From Longimicrobiales bacterium (GTDB lineage: Bacteria; Gemmatimonadota; Gemmatimonadetes; Longimicrobiales; Gaopeijiaceae), in the NCBI GenBank assembly GCA_028284495.1, contig JANQRP010000014.1, positions 62,001 to 126,000 of the forward strand: a stretch of DNA of 64,000 bases. The letters are read 5' to 3'. Positions 33,424 through 42,682 of the stretch are shown piece by piece. The notes under the pieces were generated by a model. The model saw only the letters and a list, made by a program, of their open reading frames with translations. It did no database searches and was not told the DNA's origin. Position 1 is the first letter of the stretch; every line of letters starts with the position of its first letter. A program made the position numbers and the translations under genes.

Positions 33424-34578
33424 TCAGATGGTGACCGAGGACGCCCGGACCGCCCGGGCCGTCCCTTCGACCGCGGCGTCGACGTCCGCGGCGGTGCTCG
33501 CCCAACCGAGCGAGAATCGTACCGCGCCGGTGGCCGTCGTGCCCAGCAGGCGATGGACCTCGGGCGCGCAGTGGAGCCCGGGCCTGACCTGGACGTGGTG
33601 CTCGCGATCCAGCTCCCGCGCGAGCGTGGCCGCATCCACCGCCGTCGAGCGCACGGTGACGATGGCCGCCCCGTCCGGAGCCGCAGGCGAGAGTACGTCG
33701 ATGGTCGGCACCTGCGCCAATCCATCCAGAAGTCGCGCCTTGAGATCGCGCGCCTCGGCGTGCAGTGACGTGACCCCGCGCTCGAGTACCCAGGCCGCGC
33801 CCGCCGCGAGACCCGCGAGGCCGGGCCCGTTGGCGGTCCCCGCCTCCAGGTGGTCGGGCCACGCCGCCGGCATCTCGCGGTCGAGCGAGTTGCCGCCGGT
33901 GCCGCCCACGACGAACGGCTCGAGGTCCAGCCCCGGCCGGACCCACAGCCCCCCGGTGCCCTGCGGCCCGAGCAACGCCTTGTGGCCCGTAAAGGCCACG
34001 AAGTCCGCGCTCGCCCAGTCCACCGGGACGTGTCCCGCGGCCTGGGCCGTGTCGACGAGCACGAGCGCATCGGACTCGTGTGCCTCGTGGACGAGCTCCG
34101 CGACGGGCAGCCGGGTTCCCAGCACGTTCGAGACAGCGTTGATCGAGACCAGACGTGCACCGTCCAGCGCCCGGGTGAAGGCGCGGCGGTCCAGCGTTCC
34201 GTCGGCGTGGCCGTGCACATGCCGCACCCGCACGTCGCGGTGGCGGGCGAGCCAGGCCGCGGAGCGGAGTACCGCGTTGTGGTCGAAGTCGGTGACCACC
34301 ACGGCATCGCCGGGACTCAGCGTGCGATGCAGCACGTGGTTGATCGACGTGGTCGCGTTGGCCGAAAAGGTCAGCCGCGCTGCGTCCCCCGGGAGGCCGA
34401 GAGCGGCGTGCACGCGCTGCCGCGCCGCCAGAACGCGTCGCCCCGCCTCGACCGCGCGGCCGTATCCCCCCCGCCCCGGTGTGGCACCCGTCTCGAGAAG
34501 GTAGGACCGCACCGCATCGACCACCTCCGGCGGTCGGATCGCCGAGGTCGCGGCGTAATCGAGATAGTGGGGGGCCAT
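33424..34578 (-). CDS. Cysteine desulfurase-like class V aminotransferase
   Basis: PLP enzyme of 384 residues in aminotransferase class V. It starts YLDYAATSAIRPPEVVDAV; the cofactor Lys is in DFVAFTGHKALLGPQGTGGLWV, and an active-site Cys lies in VQVRPGLHCAPEVHRLLG, as in SufS/CsdA-type enzymes and related lyases. It lacks the full-length IscS loop and is a second family member beside the iscS-type gene at 48574. The ATG at 34578 is used although the frame stays open far upstream inside the antisense of ComM. Confidence 0.88.
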   Translation of the reverse strand: MAPHYLDYAATSAIRPPEVVDAVRSYLLETGATPGRGGYGRAVEAGRRVLAARQRVHAALGLPGDAARLTFSANATTSINHVLHRTLSPGDAVVVTDFDHNAVLRSAAWLARHRDVRVRHVHGHADGTLDRRAFTRALDGARLVSINAVSNVLGTRLPVAELVHEAHESDALVLVDTAQAAGHVPVDWASADFVAFTGHKALLGPQGTGGLWVRPGLDLEPFVVGGTGGNSLDREMPAAWPDHLEAGTANGPGLAGLAAGAAWVLERGVTSLHAEARDLKARLLDGLAQVPTIDVLSPAAPDGAAIVTVRSTAVDAATLARELDREHHVQVRPGLHCAPEVHRLLGTTATGAVRFSLGWASTAADVDAAVEGTARAVRASSVTI

Positions 34579-34697
34579 GGGGTCCGGGAGGGGTGCGGGC
34601 GACGGCGCCGAAGCTACGGACCTGCCCGTATCGCTACAACTCCCGGGCGCCCATGGGTCCACCCGACGCGTTCCGGGGCGCTCACCCGCGGGACGTC

Positions 34698-36212
34698 TCA
34701 GCCCTGAAGTGGACGATCGAGCTCTCGGAACTGCAACGCCTCGGCGGCGTGCTCGGGACGCACGCCTTCGGCGCCGGCGAGATCCGCGATGGTCCGTGCG
34801 ACCCGGAGCACGCGATGGTAGCCCCGCGCCGAGAAACCGAGCCGGTCGTGGGCCTTCTGGATCAGCGCCGCGGTCGGTCCGCGTACCGGTACGTGACGGC
34901 GCAGCGCACCCACGTCCATCTCCGCGTTCGCCTCCCACCCGTCGGTGGCGAGCCGGTCCCGCTGGGCCGCCCGAGCCGCCAGCACCCGCGAGCGAACACG
35001 CGGCGTGCCCTCGCCGGCCGGCCCGGCGAGCGCCGACAGCGGAACGGCACGCACCGCCACGTGGAGGTCGAACCGGTCCACCAGCGGCCCGCTCACACGG
35101 CCGCGATAGCGCGCGACACGGTCGACCGTGCAGGCACACAGGTCCCCGTCCGCGCCGAGCTGGCCACACGGGCAGGGATTCATGGCGCCGACCACGAGCG
35201 GGCGTGCGGGCATCGCAAACGTGCCGTGCGCCCGCGTCAGCCGGACCCGACCCTCCTCCATCGGCTGCCGGAGCGCCTCGAGCGCGTCGCGCCGGAACTC
35301 GGGGAGTTCGTCGAGGAAGAGGACACCGCGGTGCGCCAAGCTGAACTCCCCGGGACGGATCGGTCGACCCCCGCCCACCAGGCCGGCCTGGCTCACGCCG
35401 TGATGGGGCGCGCGGAACGGGGGCGTCCGGAGTAGCCCGACGCCCTCGGGAAGGAGCCCCGCGACCGAGTGGATTCTCGTGACCTCCAGCGCGCGGTCGT
35501 CCGTGAGGGGTGGAAGCAGCCCGGGCATCGAACGCGCGAGCAGCGTCTTCCCGCACCCCGGCGGGCCCACCAGCAGCAGGTTGTGACCGCCGGCCGCCGC
35601 CACTTCCAGCGCCCGGCGCGCGAGGGCCTGACCGCGCACTTCCGCGAGGTCGGGCGGGCGGGCCGGGGCAACCCGGCGCGTCTCGGGCGGCTCCGGCCAC
35701 CGATCGCTCCGCAGGGACTCGACGAGGCCGTCGAGCGAATGCGCGGTCTCGACCCGGACACCCGCCACCGCGGCGGCCTCGAGGTGGTTCGCCGGCGGCA
35801 CGACGATGCCGCGGAGTCCGCGGTCCGCCAGCGCGAGCACACGCGGGAGGACGCCCCGCGCCGAACGCACGGACCCGTCGAGCCCCACTTCCCCCACGAA
35901 CGCCCACCGGGCCACTCGTTCTCCGGCCACGGCGCCGGCCGCCACGAGGAGCACGGCCGCGAGTGGGAGGTCGAAGCCGCTGCCCTCCTTCCGGACGTCG
36001 GCGGGCGACAGGTTGACGGTGATCCGACGCGGCGGAAGACCGATCCCGAGGTGACGCAGGGCAGCCACGACGCGCTCACGCCCCTCTCGCACCTCGCTCT
36101 GCGGCAGCCCCACCACCGAGAACGACGGGAGCCCCGATGTGAGCGAGACCTCGACGCGCACGGGGAGCGCGTCGACCCCGCGAAGCGCAGCGGTGGTGAC
36201 GTGGGCGAGCAT
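34698..36212 (-). CDS. comM: YifB/ComM family Mg-chelatase-like AAA+ ATPase
   Basis: Hexameric helicase-like ATPase that extends heteroduplex during natural transformation. The N-terminal subdomain begins MLAHVTTAALRGVDALPVRVEV and contains PRRITVNLSPADVRKEGSGFDLPLA. The AAA+ core has NLLLVGPPGCGKTLLARSMPGLLPPL, then FRAPHH, GEFSLAHRGVLFLDELPEF and VVGAMNPCPCGQLG with a Cys cluster, and the C-terminal chelatase-like part RGYHRVLRVARTIADLAG. Length 504 is normal. The presence of ComM suggests this organism may be naturally competent, but no competence pilus genes are in the window. Confidence 0.94.
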   Translation of the reverse strand: MLAHVTTAALRGVDALPVRVEVSLTSGLPSFSVVGLPQSEVREGRERVVAALRHLGIGLPPRRITVNLSPADVRKEGSGFDLPLAAVLLVAAGAVAGERVARWAFVGEVGLDGSVRSARGVLPRVLALADRGLRGIVVPPANHLEAAAVAGVRVETAHSLDGLVESLRSDRWPEPPETRRVAPARPPDLAEVRGQALARRALEVAAAGGHNLLLVGPPGCGKTLLARSMPGLLPPLTDDRALEVTRIHSVAGLLPEGVGLLRTPPFRAPHHGVSQAGLVGGGRPIRPGEFSLAHRGVLFLDELPEFRRDALEALRQPMEEGRVRLTRAHGTFAMPARPLVVGAMNPCPCGQLGADGDLCACTVDRVARYRGRVSGPLVDRFDLHVAVRAVPLSALAGPAGEGTPRVRSRVLAARAAQRDRLATDGWEANAEMDVGALRRHVPVRGPTAALIQKAHDRLGFSARGYHRVLRVARTIADLAGAEGVRPEHAAEALQFRELDRPLQG

Positions 36213-36314
36213 GACCCGACGCTCGCCGCCGACCGCGGGCGAAAGGATGGCGCGACGGGTCGTTCGTGCGCGAGGCCTACCTGCTGTCCCGCACGCCCCG
36301 GTACAGCGCGGTCC

Positions 36315-37826
36315 TCATCGTGCCTCCGGTCCCGGCTCCTCCTCGTCGCGGGCAGCGAGCACCGCCGCCCAGGTCCGGTCGAGATCGTCGGGGGTGGTCC
36401 GGAGATTCCCGACGGCCAGCCGCAGCCATACGACCCCGTCCAGCGCGGTGTGCGACAGGAAGGCCTCGCCCGAGCGCGCCACCGCCTCGAGGATGCGGTG
36501 ATTGAGCGCGTTCTCGGTCTCCAGCCGCGCCGCGTCGACGGGCCCACCGGCGCGCCCCTCGTCGTGCGAACCCAGCATCGCCCGGAACACGACGAGCGCC
36601 ATCGACCCCGGGGTGTGGATCTCCCAGCCGGGTGTCGCCTCGATGGTCTTCGCCAGGTCGCCGGCCAGCCGCAGGTGATGCCGGAGGCGGCGCCGGATGC
36701 CTTCCAGGCCGAACCAGCGCAGGACGAACCAGAGCTTCAGCGCGCGGAATCGGCGGCCGAGCGCCACGCCGTAGTCCATCAGGTTCGTGGCGTCGCTTCC
36801 CTCCGTCGTGCGGAGGTATTCCGGCGTGAGCGTGAAGGCTCCGCGCAATCGATCCTCGCCTCGCACCCAGAGCACCGAGCAGTCGATCGGAGTGAAGAGC
36901 CACTTGTGCGGGTTCACGACGACGGAGTCGGCGCGCTCCCAGCCCGAGAAGCGCCGGCGCCACTCCGGGAGGAGCGCGAGCGGGCCGCCGTACGCGGCGT
37001 CCACGTGCAGCCACACGCCGGCCCCGGACGCCACGTCGGCGATCTCGCCCACGGGGTCCGCGGCGGTGGTCGAGGTCGTCCCGAGCGTCGCGACGATCGC
37101 AACCGGCGTATGCCCCGCTACCCGGTCCGCCGCGATCGCCTCGCGGAGGGCCGATGCGTCCATCCGGAGGTGGTCGTCGGTGGGAATACGCACGACGCCC
37201 GCGCGTCCGAGCCCCAGGGTGAGCACCGCCTTGTCCACCGAGGAGTGCGCCTGCTCCGAGACGTACACGCGACCCGACGGTCCCTCCGCGAGTCCCGACT
37301 CGGTCGAGTCCGGGAGCGCGGCGTGTCGCGCCGCCGCCAGCGCGTACAGCGTGGACGTCGAAGCGGTGTCGTTGATGGCGCCGACCCTGTCACCGGGGAG
37401 CCCGAGCGCGACCGCGAGGTGCTCGAGGACGTGCTCTTCCAGCTCGGTCACGGCCGGGCCACTCCGCCATACCATCCCGTTGACGTTCAGCGCCGCGGCG
37501 ACCGCCTCCGCGAGGATGCCGGGCGCGGACCCCGTGACGGCGAAGTACGCGTGGAAACGTGGATGATTCCAGTGGGTCGTGGCCGGCAATATCAGCTCGT
37601 CCACGTCGGCGAGGAGTGCCCCGAAGGGCTCTCCCTCCTCGGGGAGCGGCGCGAGCCGGGCGCGGAGGTCCCCCGGGACGATATCCGGAAACACCGGCAG
37701 CTCCCCGACCCGCCCCACGTAGTCCGCGATCCAGTCGGCGATCTCGTGGGCGTGGCGGCGGAGCTGGTCCACCGGCATGTCGTACAGATCGGGCGCTCGA
37801 TCGCCGGCCCCGGCGTCCTTCGTCAC
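36315..37826 (-). CDS. Pyridoxal-dependent group II amino acid decarboxylase
   Basis: Aromatic-L-amino-acid decarboxylase-like enzyme of 503 residues. Motifs: PATTHWNHPRFHAYFAVTGS, HVDAAYGGPLALLPEWRR (PLP-contacting Asp), and VVNPHKWLFTPIDCSVLWVR (PLP Lys). Group II decarboxylases act on tryptophan, DOPA, tyrosine, histidine, glutamate or 2,4-diaminobutyrate; the substrate cannot be fixed by eye, but the overall pattern is closest to AADC-type enzymes. It starts with GTG at 37826, 10 bases after the RsbRD-like gene, suggesting co-transcription. Confidence 0.9.
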   Translation of the reverse strand: MTKDAGAGDRAPDLYDMPVDQLRRHAHEIADWIADYVGRVGELPVFPDIVPGDLRARLAPLPEEGEPFGALLADVDELILPATTHWNHPRFHAYFAVTGSAPGILAEAVAAALNVNGMVWRSGPAVTELEEHVLEHLAVALGLPGDRVGAINDTASTSTLYALAAARHAALPDSTESGLAEGPSGRVYVSEQAHSSVDKAVLTLGLGRAGVVRIPTDDHLRMDASALREAIAADRVAGHTPVAIVATLGTTSTTAADPVGEIADVASGAGVWLHVDAAYGGPLALLPEWRRRFSGWERADSVVVNPHKWLFTPIDCSVLWVRGEDRLRGAFTLTPEYLRTTEGSDATNLMDYGVALGRRFRALKLWFVLRWFGLEGIRRRLRHHLRLAGDLAKTIEATPGWEIHTPGSMALVVFRAMLGSHDEGRAGGPVDAARLETENALNHRILEAVARSGEAFLSHTALDGVVWLRLAVGNLRTTPDDLDRTWAAVLAARDEEEPGPEAR

Positions 37827-37836
37827 GGGGCGAGGA

Positions 37837-38415
37837 TCACGGCGAGGCGTTCGCCTGCTCGTGTCGCGCCAGCGCGTCCGCCTCCGAGCGGATCTCCTCG
37901 AGCTGCCCGCGGAACTCGTATCGGACCTCGTCCGACAGCGCCTCGGGAACGCCCGACCCCTGGAACAGCGCGAAGAACAGTGAATCCGTGTGGCCGACAC
38001 TCGCGTGCGTGACGAGTCGGTCGGCCAGCCGATTGAGCTGCAGCACGTCGCGAAGGCCACTCGCGCCGGAGGGCGGCCCCGGCGGGTCCTGGTACATGAG
38101 CCGGATGACCGACTCGCGAAGGATCTGGACCTCCTCGATCGCCTCGCCGGCGGCGAGACCTCGTGTGGCGGCGAACGACCCGAACAGCTCAGCCGTCCGG
38201 TCCCAGAGCGGCTCCGCCAGCCCTCGCATGGGCGTCATGCAGAGAGGGAGGACGTCCAGGAACAGGTCGAGGAACGCCTCGAGGAGCTCGTCGCGCCCGT
38301 CGTCGCGATCTCCCTCGCGGCGGCTCCGGACCATGGCCAGCCAGCGCTCCCTGATGGGGTCCGTACGGTCGGACAGCCAGCGGGACATGTCGGAGGCGTT
38401 CAGGGTCGTCTGCAT
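37837..38415 (-). CDS. RsbRD N-terminal-domain-like protein
   Basis: An all-helical protein of about 192 residues. The segment FAATRGLAAGEAIEEVQILRESVIRLMYQD resembles the helical globin-like N-terminal domain of RsbRD/RsbR-type stress regulators, where a similar phrase precedes the STAS domain. No STAS domain is present here. An in-frame TTG at 38448 is an alternative start; the ATG at 38415 is preferred. Its place just upstream of the decarboxylase suggests a shared role, perhaps in sensing, but this is a guess. Confidence 0.55.
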   Translation of the reverse strand: MQTTLNASDMSRWLSDRTDPIRERWLAMVRSRREGDRDDGRDELLEAFLDLFLDVLPLCMTPMRGLAEPLWDRTAELFGSFAATRGLAAGEAIEEVQILRESVIRLMYQDPPGPPSGASGLRDVLQLNRLADRLVTHASVGHTDSLFFALFQGSGVPEALSDEVRYEFRGQLEEIRSEADALARHEQANASP

Positions 38416-38453
38416 GGGTCCGGGTGCGGAGTACTGCCAGCCCCTCAAATTGC

Positions 38454-41400
38454 CTAACCGCCGGACGGAGGTCCACCCTCGGTCGGCACGTGCACGTTCA
38501 TCCTGACCGTCACGCTGGTGCCCTCCCCGCGCCGGCTCGACATGCTCACCTCGCCGCCCCAGGACTCCACGAGTCGGCGGACGATGGCCAGGCCCAGCCC
38601 GGTGCCGGTCGAGCGCGTGGAGAAGTGAGGCTCGAACACGCGCGCGAGCAGAGGCTCGTCGATCCCGGGCCCGTCGTCATGGACGGCCAGGAGCACCCGC
38701 TCGCCGGAGCGGCCCGCGGTGATCCTCACGGTCCCACCCGTCTCCATCGCGGCCCGCGCGTTCTCGAGGAGGTTGACCAGGACCTCCTTCACCTCGGTGC
38801 GGCGAGCCTCCACCGGCGGCAGGTCCCCGGGCACGTCCGCGTCGAACCGGACGGTTCCCTGACCACCCCGGTAGAGCGCGAGAACCTCGCCCACCACGTC
38901 GGGGATCGAGACGGACTCGATCGGCATCCCCGCTGCACCCGGGGCACCGAGCCGCGAGAAGCTCGACGCGATGTCGGCCAGCCGATCGATCTCGCGGAGC
39001 ATCGCCTCCGCGTTACGGTCGAGGATCTCGCCGAAGTCGTCCCGCCGGTCGCGGTACGCTCTCTGGACGTGCTGGACGCTCAGCTTGATCGGCGTCAGCG
39101 GGTTCTTCACCTCGTGCGCCACCTGCCTCGCCATCTCTCCCCACGCGAGCACGCGCTCCGTACGCAGTTCGTCGGTGACGTCCTCGAGGCTCACGACGGC
39201 GCCCGCCTCCTCGTCGTCGCCCGGGATCCGCCGCACGCGTACCCGGATCCTCCGATCGGCCAGCTGGATCTCGGTGCCCGCCTCCCGAGGGCCCTCGCGG
39301 AGGTAGCGTTCGAGCCACGCGCCCACGTCCCCGAGCTCGGCTCTCCCGACGGACGCACCCTCCTCGACCGGCGCGCGGAGCAGCGTGCGAGCACGATCGT
39401 TCACGAGCGAGACTCGCCCCTGGGCGTCGACGGCGAGCACGCCGGTCGCGGATTCGGCAACGATCGCGCGCGTCCGGCGGTTCGTCCGCACGAGATTCCT
39501 GCGGGCGCGGCGGAGACGCCGGACCATCCGGTTGAACGCGTCGAAGACCGCCCCGAACTCGTCGAGGCGGCCCTCGGGGAGCCTCAGCTCGAGGTTTCCG
39601 GACCCGACGCGCTCCGACGCCACCCGCAGCTCGCCGATCGGTCGGGAGAGCGCCCGACCGACGGCCAGCGCCAGGACCAGCGAGACCACCGCGCCGAGAA
39701 GCATCGCGAAGGCGAGGAGGTCCCGGACTTCCGCCTGCCGCACGGCGTCCTCACCGGCATCGAGCGGGACCGGCGCGCCTACCACGTCGCCGTCCGGCAA
39801 CCGCCCGTACGCGGTCACGTACCGCCAGGGGCCCGCGGCGGTGATGCGCGTCCCGCCCACCCGCTCGCGACCCCGGAGCTCCCGCTGGATCGCGAACGGC
39901 ACCCATGCCTCGTAGAGGCCGAGCTCGACGAGCGGCTCGATCGAGCCCTCGCGCAGCTCGCCATCCCGGTACTCGAGCACCTCGGTGCCGATCCGGTCGG
40001 CGAGGAAGTCGATCACCCCGCCGACCTCGGCGTACACCCGGCCGGCCTCGTCGGCGGCCTCCGTGGCGAGGAGCTCGGCCGCCCGCCGGGACGCGCCTTC
40101 GATGGTGCGGTACGCGAGCGATCCGAACACGAGGTTCGAGACGGCGAAGAAGCCGAACAGGGCGACCGTGATGCGTGCCTGGAACGACCCGAGCGGGGCG
40201 AGAAGTCCCGCGCGAGCGGCCCGGCGGGAGACGCCCCGGCCCAGGACCAGGACGCCCAGGCCGACGAGCAGCAGCCCGACCCCCACGTGGAGCGCCGCCA
40301 GCAGCGAACCGCGGGCGAGGAGCACCGGCCACGGCGGGAGGTCGATCTCCCAGTGCGCGTGGTAGTCCTGTTCGGGATATCGGACGGTGCGCTCTCCGCT
40401 CCATCCGTCCGCGGTACGCACCCAGGCGAGCTCCCCGCGATCCGCCGCCTCCTCGTCACTGATCGGAATGAGCGACAGCGGCGACTCGGCGCCGCGGTCC
40501 AGGCTCTGGAAGAGGGGGCCGAGGAGGGTCGCCCGGCCCAGCTCGCGGAGGCGGGGCACCGCGCCCGTGATCACGCTGCCTTCCCGTAGCGGGACCGTCA
40601 GCAGGTAGTGGGCGTGGGTCTCGTCGACGACCTCGATGGCCGGCCCGGTGAGCGTGTCGGCACCCTCGAAGGCGTCGAACGCGGCCCGCGGTGGAGCTCG
40701 CCCCCGTGGGATTCCACCGATCCGGAGGTGCTCCCGCTGGACGCCCGTCTCGAGCCACAGCGTGAGATGGATCGGGTAGCCCGCCGGACCGAGGCCCGAC
40801 GCACGCCACGTCTGGTACAGAAGCTCGACCGGCCGAAGACCCTGGGCGTCGAGCGAGTCCGCCAGCGTCCCCATGTCGCGCAGCAGGTACTCGAGGTAGG
40901 GGTCCTCCTCGAGCCCGAGGCGCGCCAGCTCCGCTTCCGCCACGGCGATCCCCGACTCGATCCGTTCCCCCCAGGTGGTGGGAAGCGCGACGGCGCTGCC
41001 CAGGAAGAACGCGAGACTCCACGCGAGCACCTCGCGGCGCAGCGTCCCGTTGACGATGCGGTGCCAGAACAGGATCGGCAGCCCGGCGGCCGCCAGCGCG
41101 ACGGTCGATGCCCCCGCGCGTTCGACGCCCAGCGTCGTGAGGACGGCGACGAGGGCGAGCGTGACGACGAGGCCCGAGATCCACGGGCCTCCCTCTCGCC
41201 GGTTCATCCCGCTCCCACCCGCCGACGGCGCGGGCGCCCCGATCGCCACGCGACTGCGACTCTCGACCTCGATACCCGCCCGCGCGACCAGCCCGAAGGC
41301 GAGCGCGACGATCGACACGTACATCGCCCACGAGGGGCCGTCGGCGAGGAACCCGTCCGCGACCGCGGCGGCCCCGACGGCGCCCACCGCCGGCATCCCG

Positions 41401-42608
41401 AGCGCGACCAGCAGCGCACCGGAGCCTCGCGGCAGCGAGGCGGCCCTACGCCCGCGGCGCACGGCCGCGACCGACACGAGCGCTGCCACGAGCACCCACG
41501 CCCACCTTCCGAGCGGGCGGCCGAGCAGCAACGAGTCGGCCGGCGACGCGAGTCGGTCGAGCAGGAAGACGCTCTCGAGCGGAAGCACGAGGGCCAGTGC
41601 GAACCCCGCGCCGACCGCGAGACCCCGGCCCGACGCGGAGCCGGGCGCGGCGAACGCCATCAACGCCCAGAGCAGGACGACGGCGAGCGACCCGAACCGC
41701 CGGGTCTCCCGCAGGAACTGCTCGAGCCGCGCCGGGGCCTCGATCCCGTCGATGCGGATCGAGAGCAGCGCCGTTTGGAGCGTGCCGTAGTCGAACACGG
41801 ACGTATCGCTCGGGTCGACGCGGTCGGGCGCGCCGATCCGGATGGACGACCCGTCGAAGCGTTCCTCCACGGTGATCGCGAGGTCGGCCACGGCCCGGCG
41901 CACCGGCGGCGGGAGGTCCGAATCGATGAGGCGCGCCACCATCGCGGTGCCGCCCTCGCTCATCCGCTCGGTGATGTACAGGTAGCGCGCCAGCGCATAG
42001 CCCCCGAACTGGTACGCGGTCCCGCCGAGCGCGACCTCCTGCGGCACCCGTCCCCGGTGGATTCCGTCCCACACGAGCGGCCGCCCCGCCGCGTCGAACA
42101 CGGCCACCGCATCGAACTCGCCGCCGCGGCGTAGCCGCTGTACCACCTCGAGCGGGGGCGTGCCGCCGTCGCTCGCCCTCGCCAGGGTCAGCGCGGCCGC
42201 ACGGCCATCCCTCAACAGCTCGTCGAGACGCCTCTCGAGGTCGCCCGCGATACTCGCCTCCCTCTCCGCCCAGACCCGGTCCCAGGAGACCGTGATCCGA
42301 CGGATCTCGGCCTGGGCCGCGAAGCCGGCCAGGACGAGCAGGAGGGCTCCCAGGAGCGCTGTCGTCGCCACGCCGCCGTGCCAGCCGACCGGTCGACGGA
42401 GAAGTGCTCCGACGACGCACACCGCGGCCACGCCGAGCCACGCCGGCGGCATGCCCGCGCCCAGCCAGACGCCGAGGGACACGAGGCCGATCCACGGCAG
42501 CGTGGCGGCCAGGATCCCGGCCGCGTCGGCGGCGCGGCCCACGGAGGGCCTCACCCGCGGTGGCCCGGGGTCGCGGTGGGCGTCGTCGGATTGCGTGGGA
42601 TCGGTCAC
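38454..42608 (-). CDS. Very large NtrY-like membrane sensor histidine kinase
   Basis: A 1384-residue kinase, about twice the usual NtrY length. Roughly 14 hydrophobic helices occur in the first 890 residues, interrupted by two extracytoplasmic-type regions (around 70-300 and 530-800). A further helix pair and a soluble loop lead to a HAMP-like stretch (ALSRPIGELRVASERVGSGN) near residue 1000, a PAS-like region (AIVAESATGVLAVDAQGRVS) and the kinase. The H box is EMARQVAHEVKNPLTPIKLS with His1165; then VNLLENARAAMETGG, DDGPGIDEPL and GTGLGLAIVRRLVE. The GTG at 42608 lies six bases after a TAnnnT box; an ATG at 42677 would overlap the divergent gene's control region. Likely partner: NtrX-like 30825. 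Confidence 0.9.
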   Translation of the reverse strand: MTDPTQSDDAHRDPGPPRVRPSVGRAADAAGILAATLPWIGLVSLGVWLGAGMPPAWLGVAAVCVVGALLRRPVGWHGGVATTALLGALLLVLAGFAAQAEIRRITVSWDRVWAEREASIAGDLERRLDELLRDGRAAALTLARASDGGTPPLEVVQRLRRGGEFDAVAVFDAAGRPLVWDGIHRGRVPQEVALGGTAYQFGGYALARYLYITERMSEGGTAMVARLIDSDLPPPVRRAVADLAITVEERFDGSSIRIGAPDRVDPSDTSVFDYGTLQTALLSIRIDGIEAPARLEQFLRETRRFGSLAVVLLWALMAFAAPGSASGRGLAVGAGFALALVLPLESVFLLDRLASPADSLLLGRPLGRWAWVLVAALVSVAAVRRGRRAASLPRGSGALLVALGMPAVGAVGAAAVADGFLADGPSWAMYVSIVALAFGLVARAGIEVESRSRVAIGAPAPSAGGSGMNRREGGPWISGLVVTLALVAVLTTLGVERAGASTVALAAAGLPILFWHRIVNGTLRREVLAWSLAFFLGSAVALPTTWGERIESGIAVAEAELARLGLEEDPYLEYLLRDMGTLADSLDAQGLRPVELLYQTWRASGLGPAGYPIHLTLWLETGVQREHLRIGGIPRGRAPPRAAFDAFEGADTLTGPAIEVVDETHAHYLLTVPLREGSVITGAVPRLRELGRATLLGPLFQSLDRGAESPLSLIPISDEEAADRGELAWVRTADGWSGERTVRYPEQDYHAHWEIDLPPWPVLLARGSLLAALHVGVGLLLVGLGVLVLGRGVSRRAARAGLLAPLGSFQARITVALFGFFAVSNLVFGSLAYRTIEGASRRAAELLATEAADEAGRVYAEVGGVIDFLADRIGTEVLEYRDGELREGSIEPLVELGLYEAWVPFAIQRELRGRERVGGTRITAAGPWRYVTAYGRLPDGDVVGAPVPLDAGEDAVRQAEVRDLLAFAMLLGAVVSLVLALAVGRALSRPIGELRVASERVGSGNLELRLPEGRLDEFGAVFDAFNRMVRRLRRARRNLVRTNRRTRAIVAESATGVLAVDAQGRVSLVNDRARTLLRAPVEEGASVGRAELGDVGAWLERYLREGPREAGTEIQLADRRIRVRVRRIPGDDEEAGAVVSLEDVTDELRTERVLAWGEMARQVAHEVKNPLTPIKLSVQHVQRAYRDRRDDFGEILDRNAEAMLREIDRLADIASSFSRLGAPGAAGMPIESVSIPDVVGEVLALYRGGQGTVRFDADVPGDLPPVEARRTEVKEVLVNLLENARAAMETGGTVRITAGRSGERVLLAVHDDGPGIDEPLLARVFEPHFSTRSTGTGLGLAIVRRLVESWGGEVSMSSRRGEGTSVTVRMNVHVPTEGGPPSGG

Positions 42609-42614
42609 GAACCG

Positions 42615-42620
42615 AAGGTA
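42615..42620 (-). promoter_or_regulatory. TAnnnT box before the NtrY-like gene
   Basis: TACCTT on the minus strand ends six bases before the GTG at 42608, with no ribosome-binding sequence between. This fits a leaderless mRNA, though no clear -35 is seen. Confidence 0.3.
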
Positions 42621-42671
42621 GGGGCGCGCCGATTCGCGGGCAGCCCCGGACCGGTCGCGACCTCCCCCGTG

Positions 42672-42677
42672 TACCAT
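42672..42677 (+). promoter_or_regulatory. TAnnnT box before the 42683 gene
   Basis: TACCAT ends five bases before the ATG at 42683 and there is no Shine-Dalgarno sequence. Together with the box on the other strand it suggests two divergent leaderless transcripts from a 74-base gap. Confidence 0.3.
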
Positions 42678-42682
42678 CCGCC

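Noticed and set aside
34579..35907. Upstream extension of the class V aminotransferase frame
   Set aside because: The frame stays open into the ComM region in another phase; the enzyme homology begins at the ATG at 34578.
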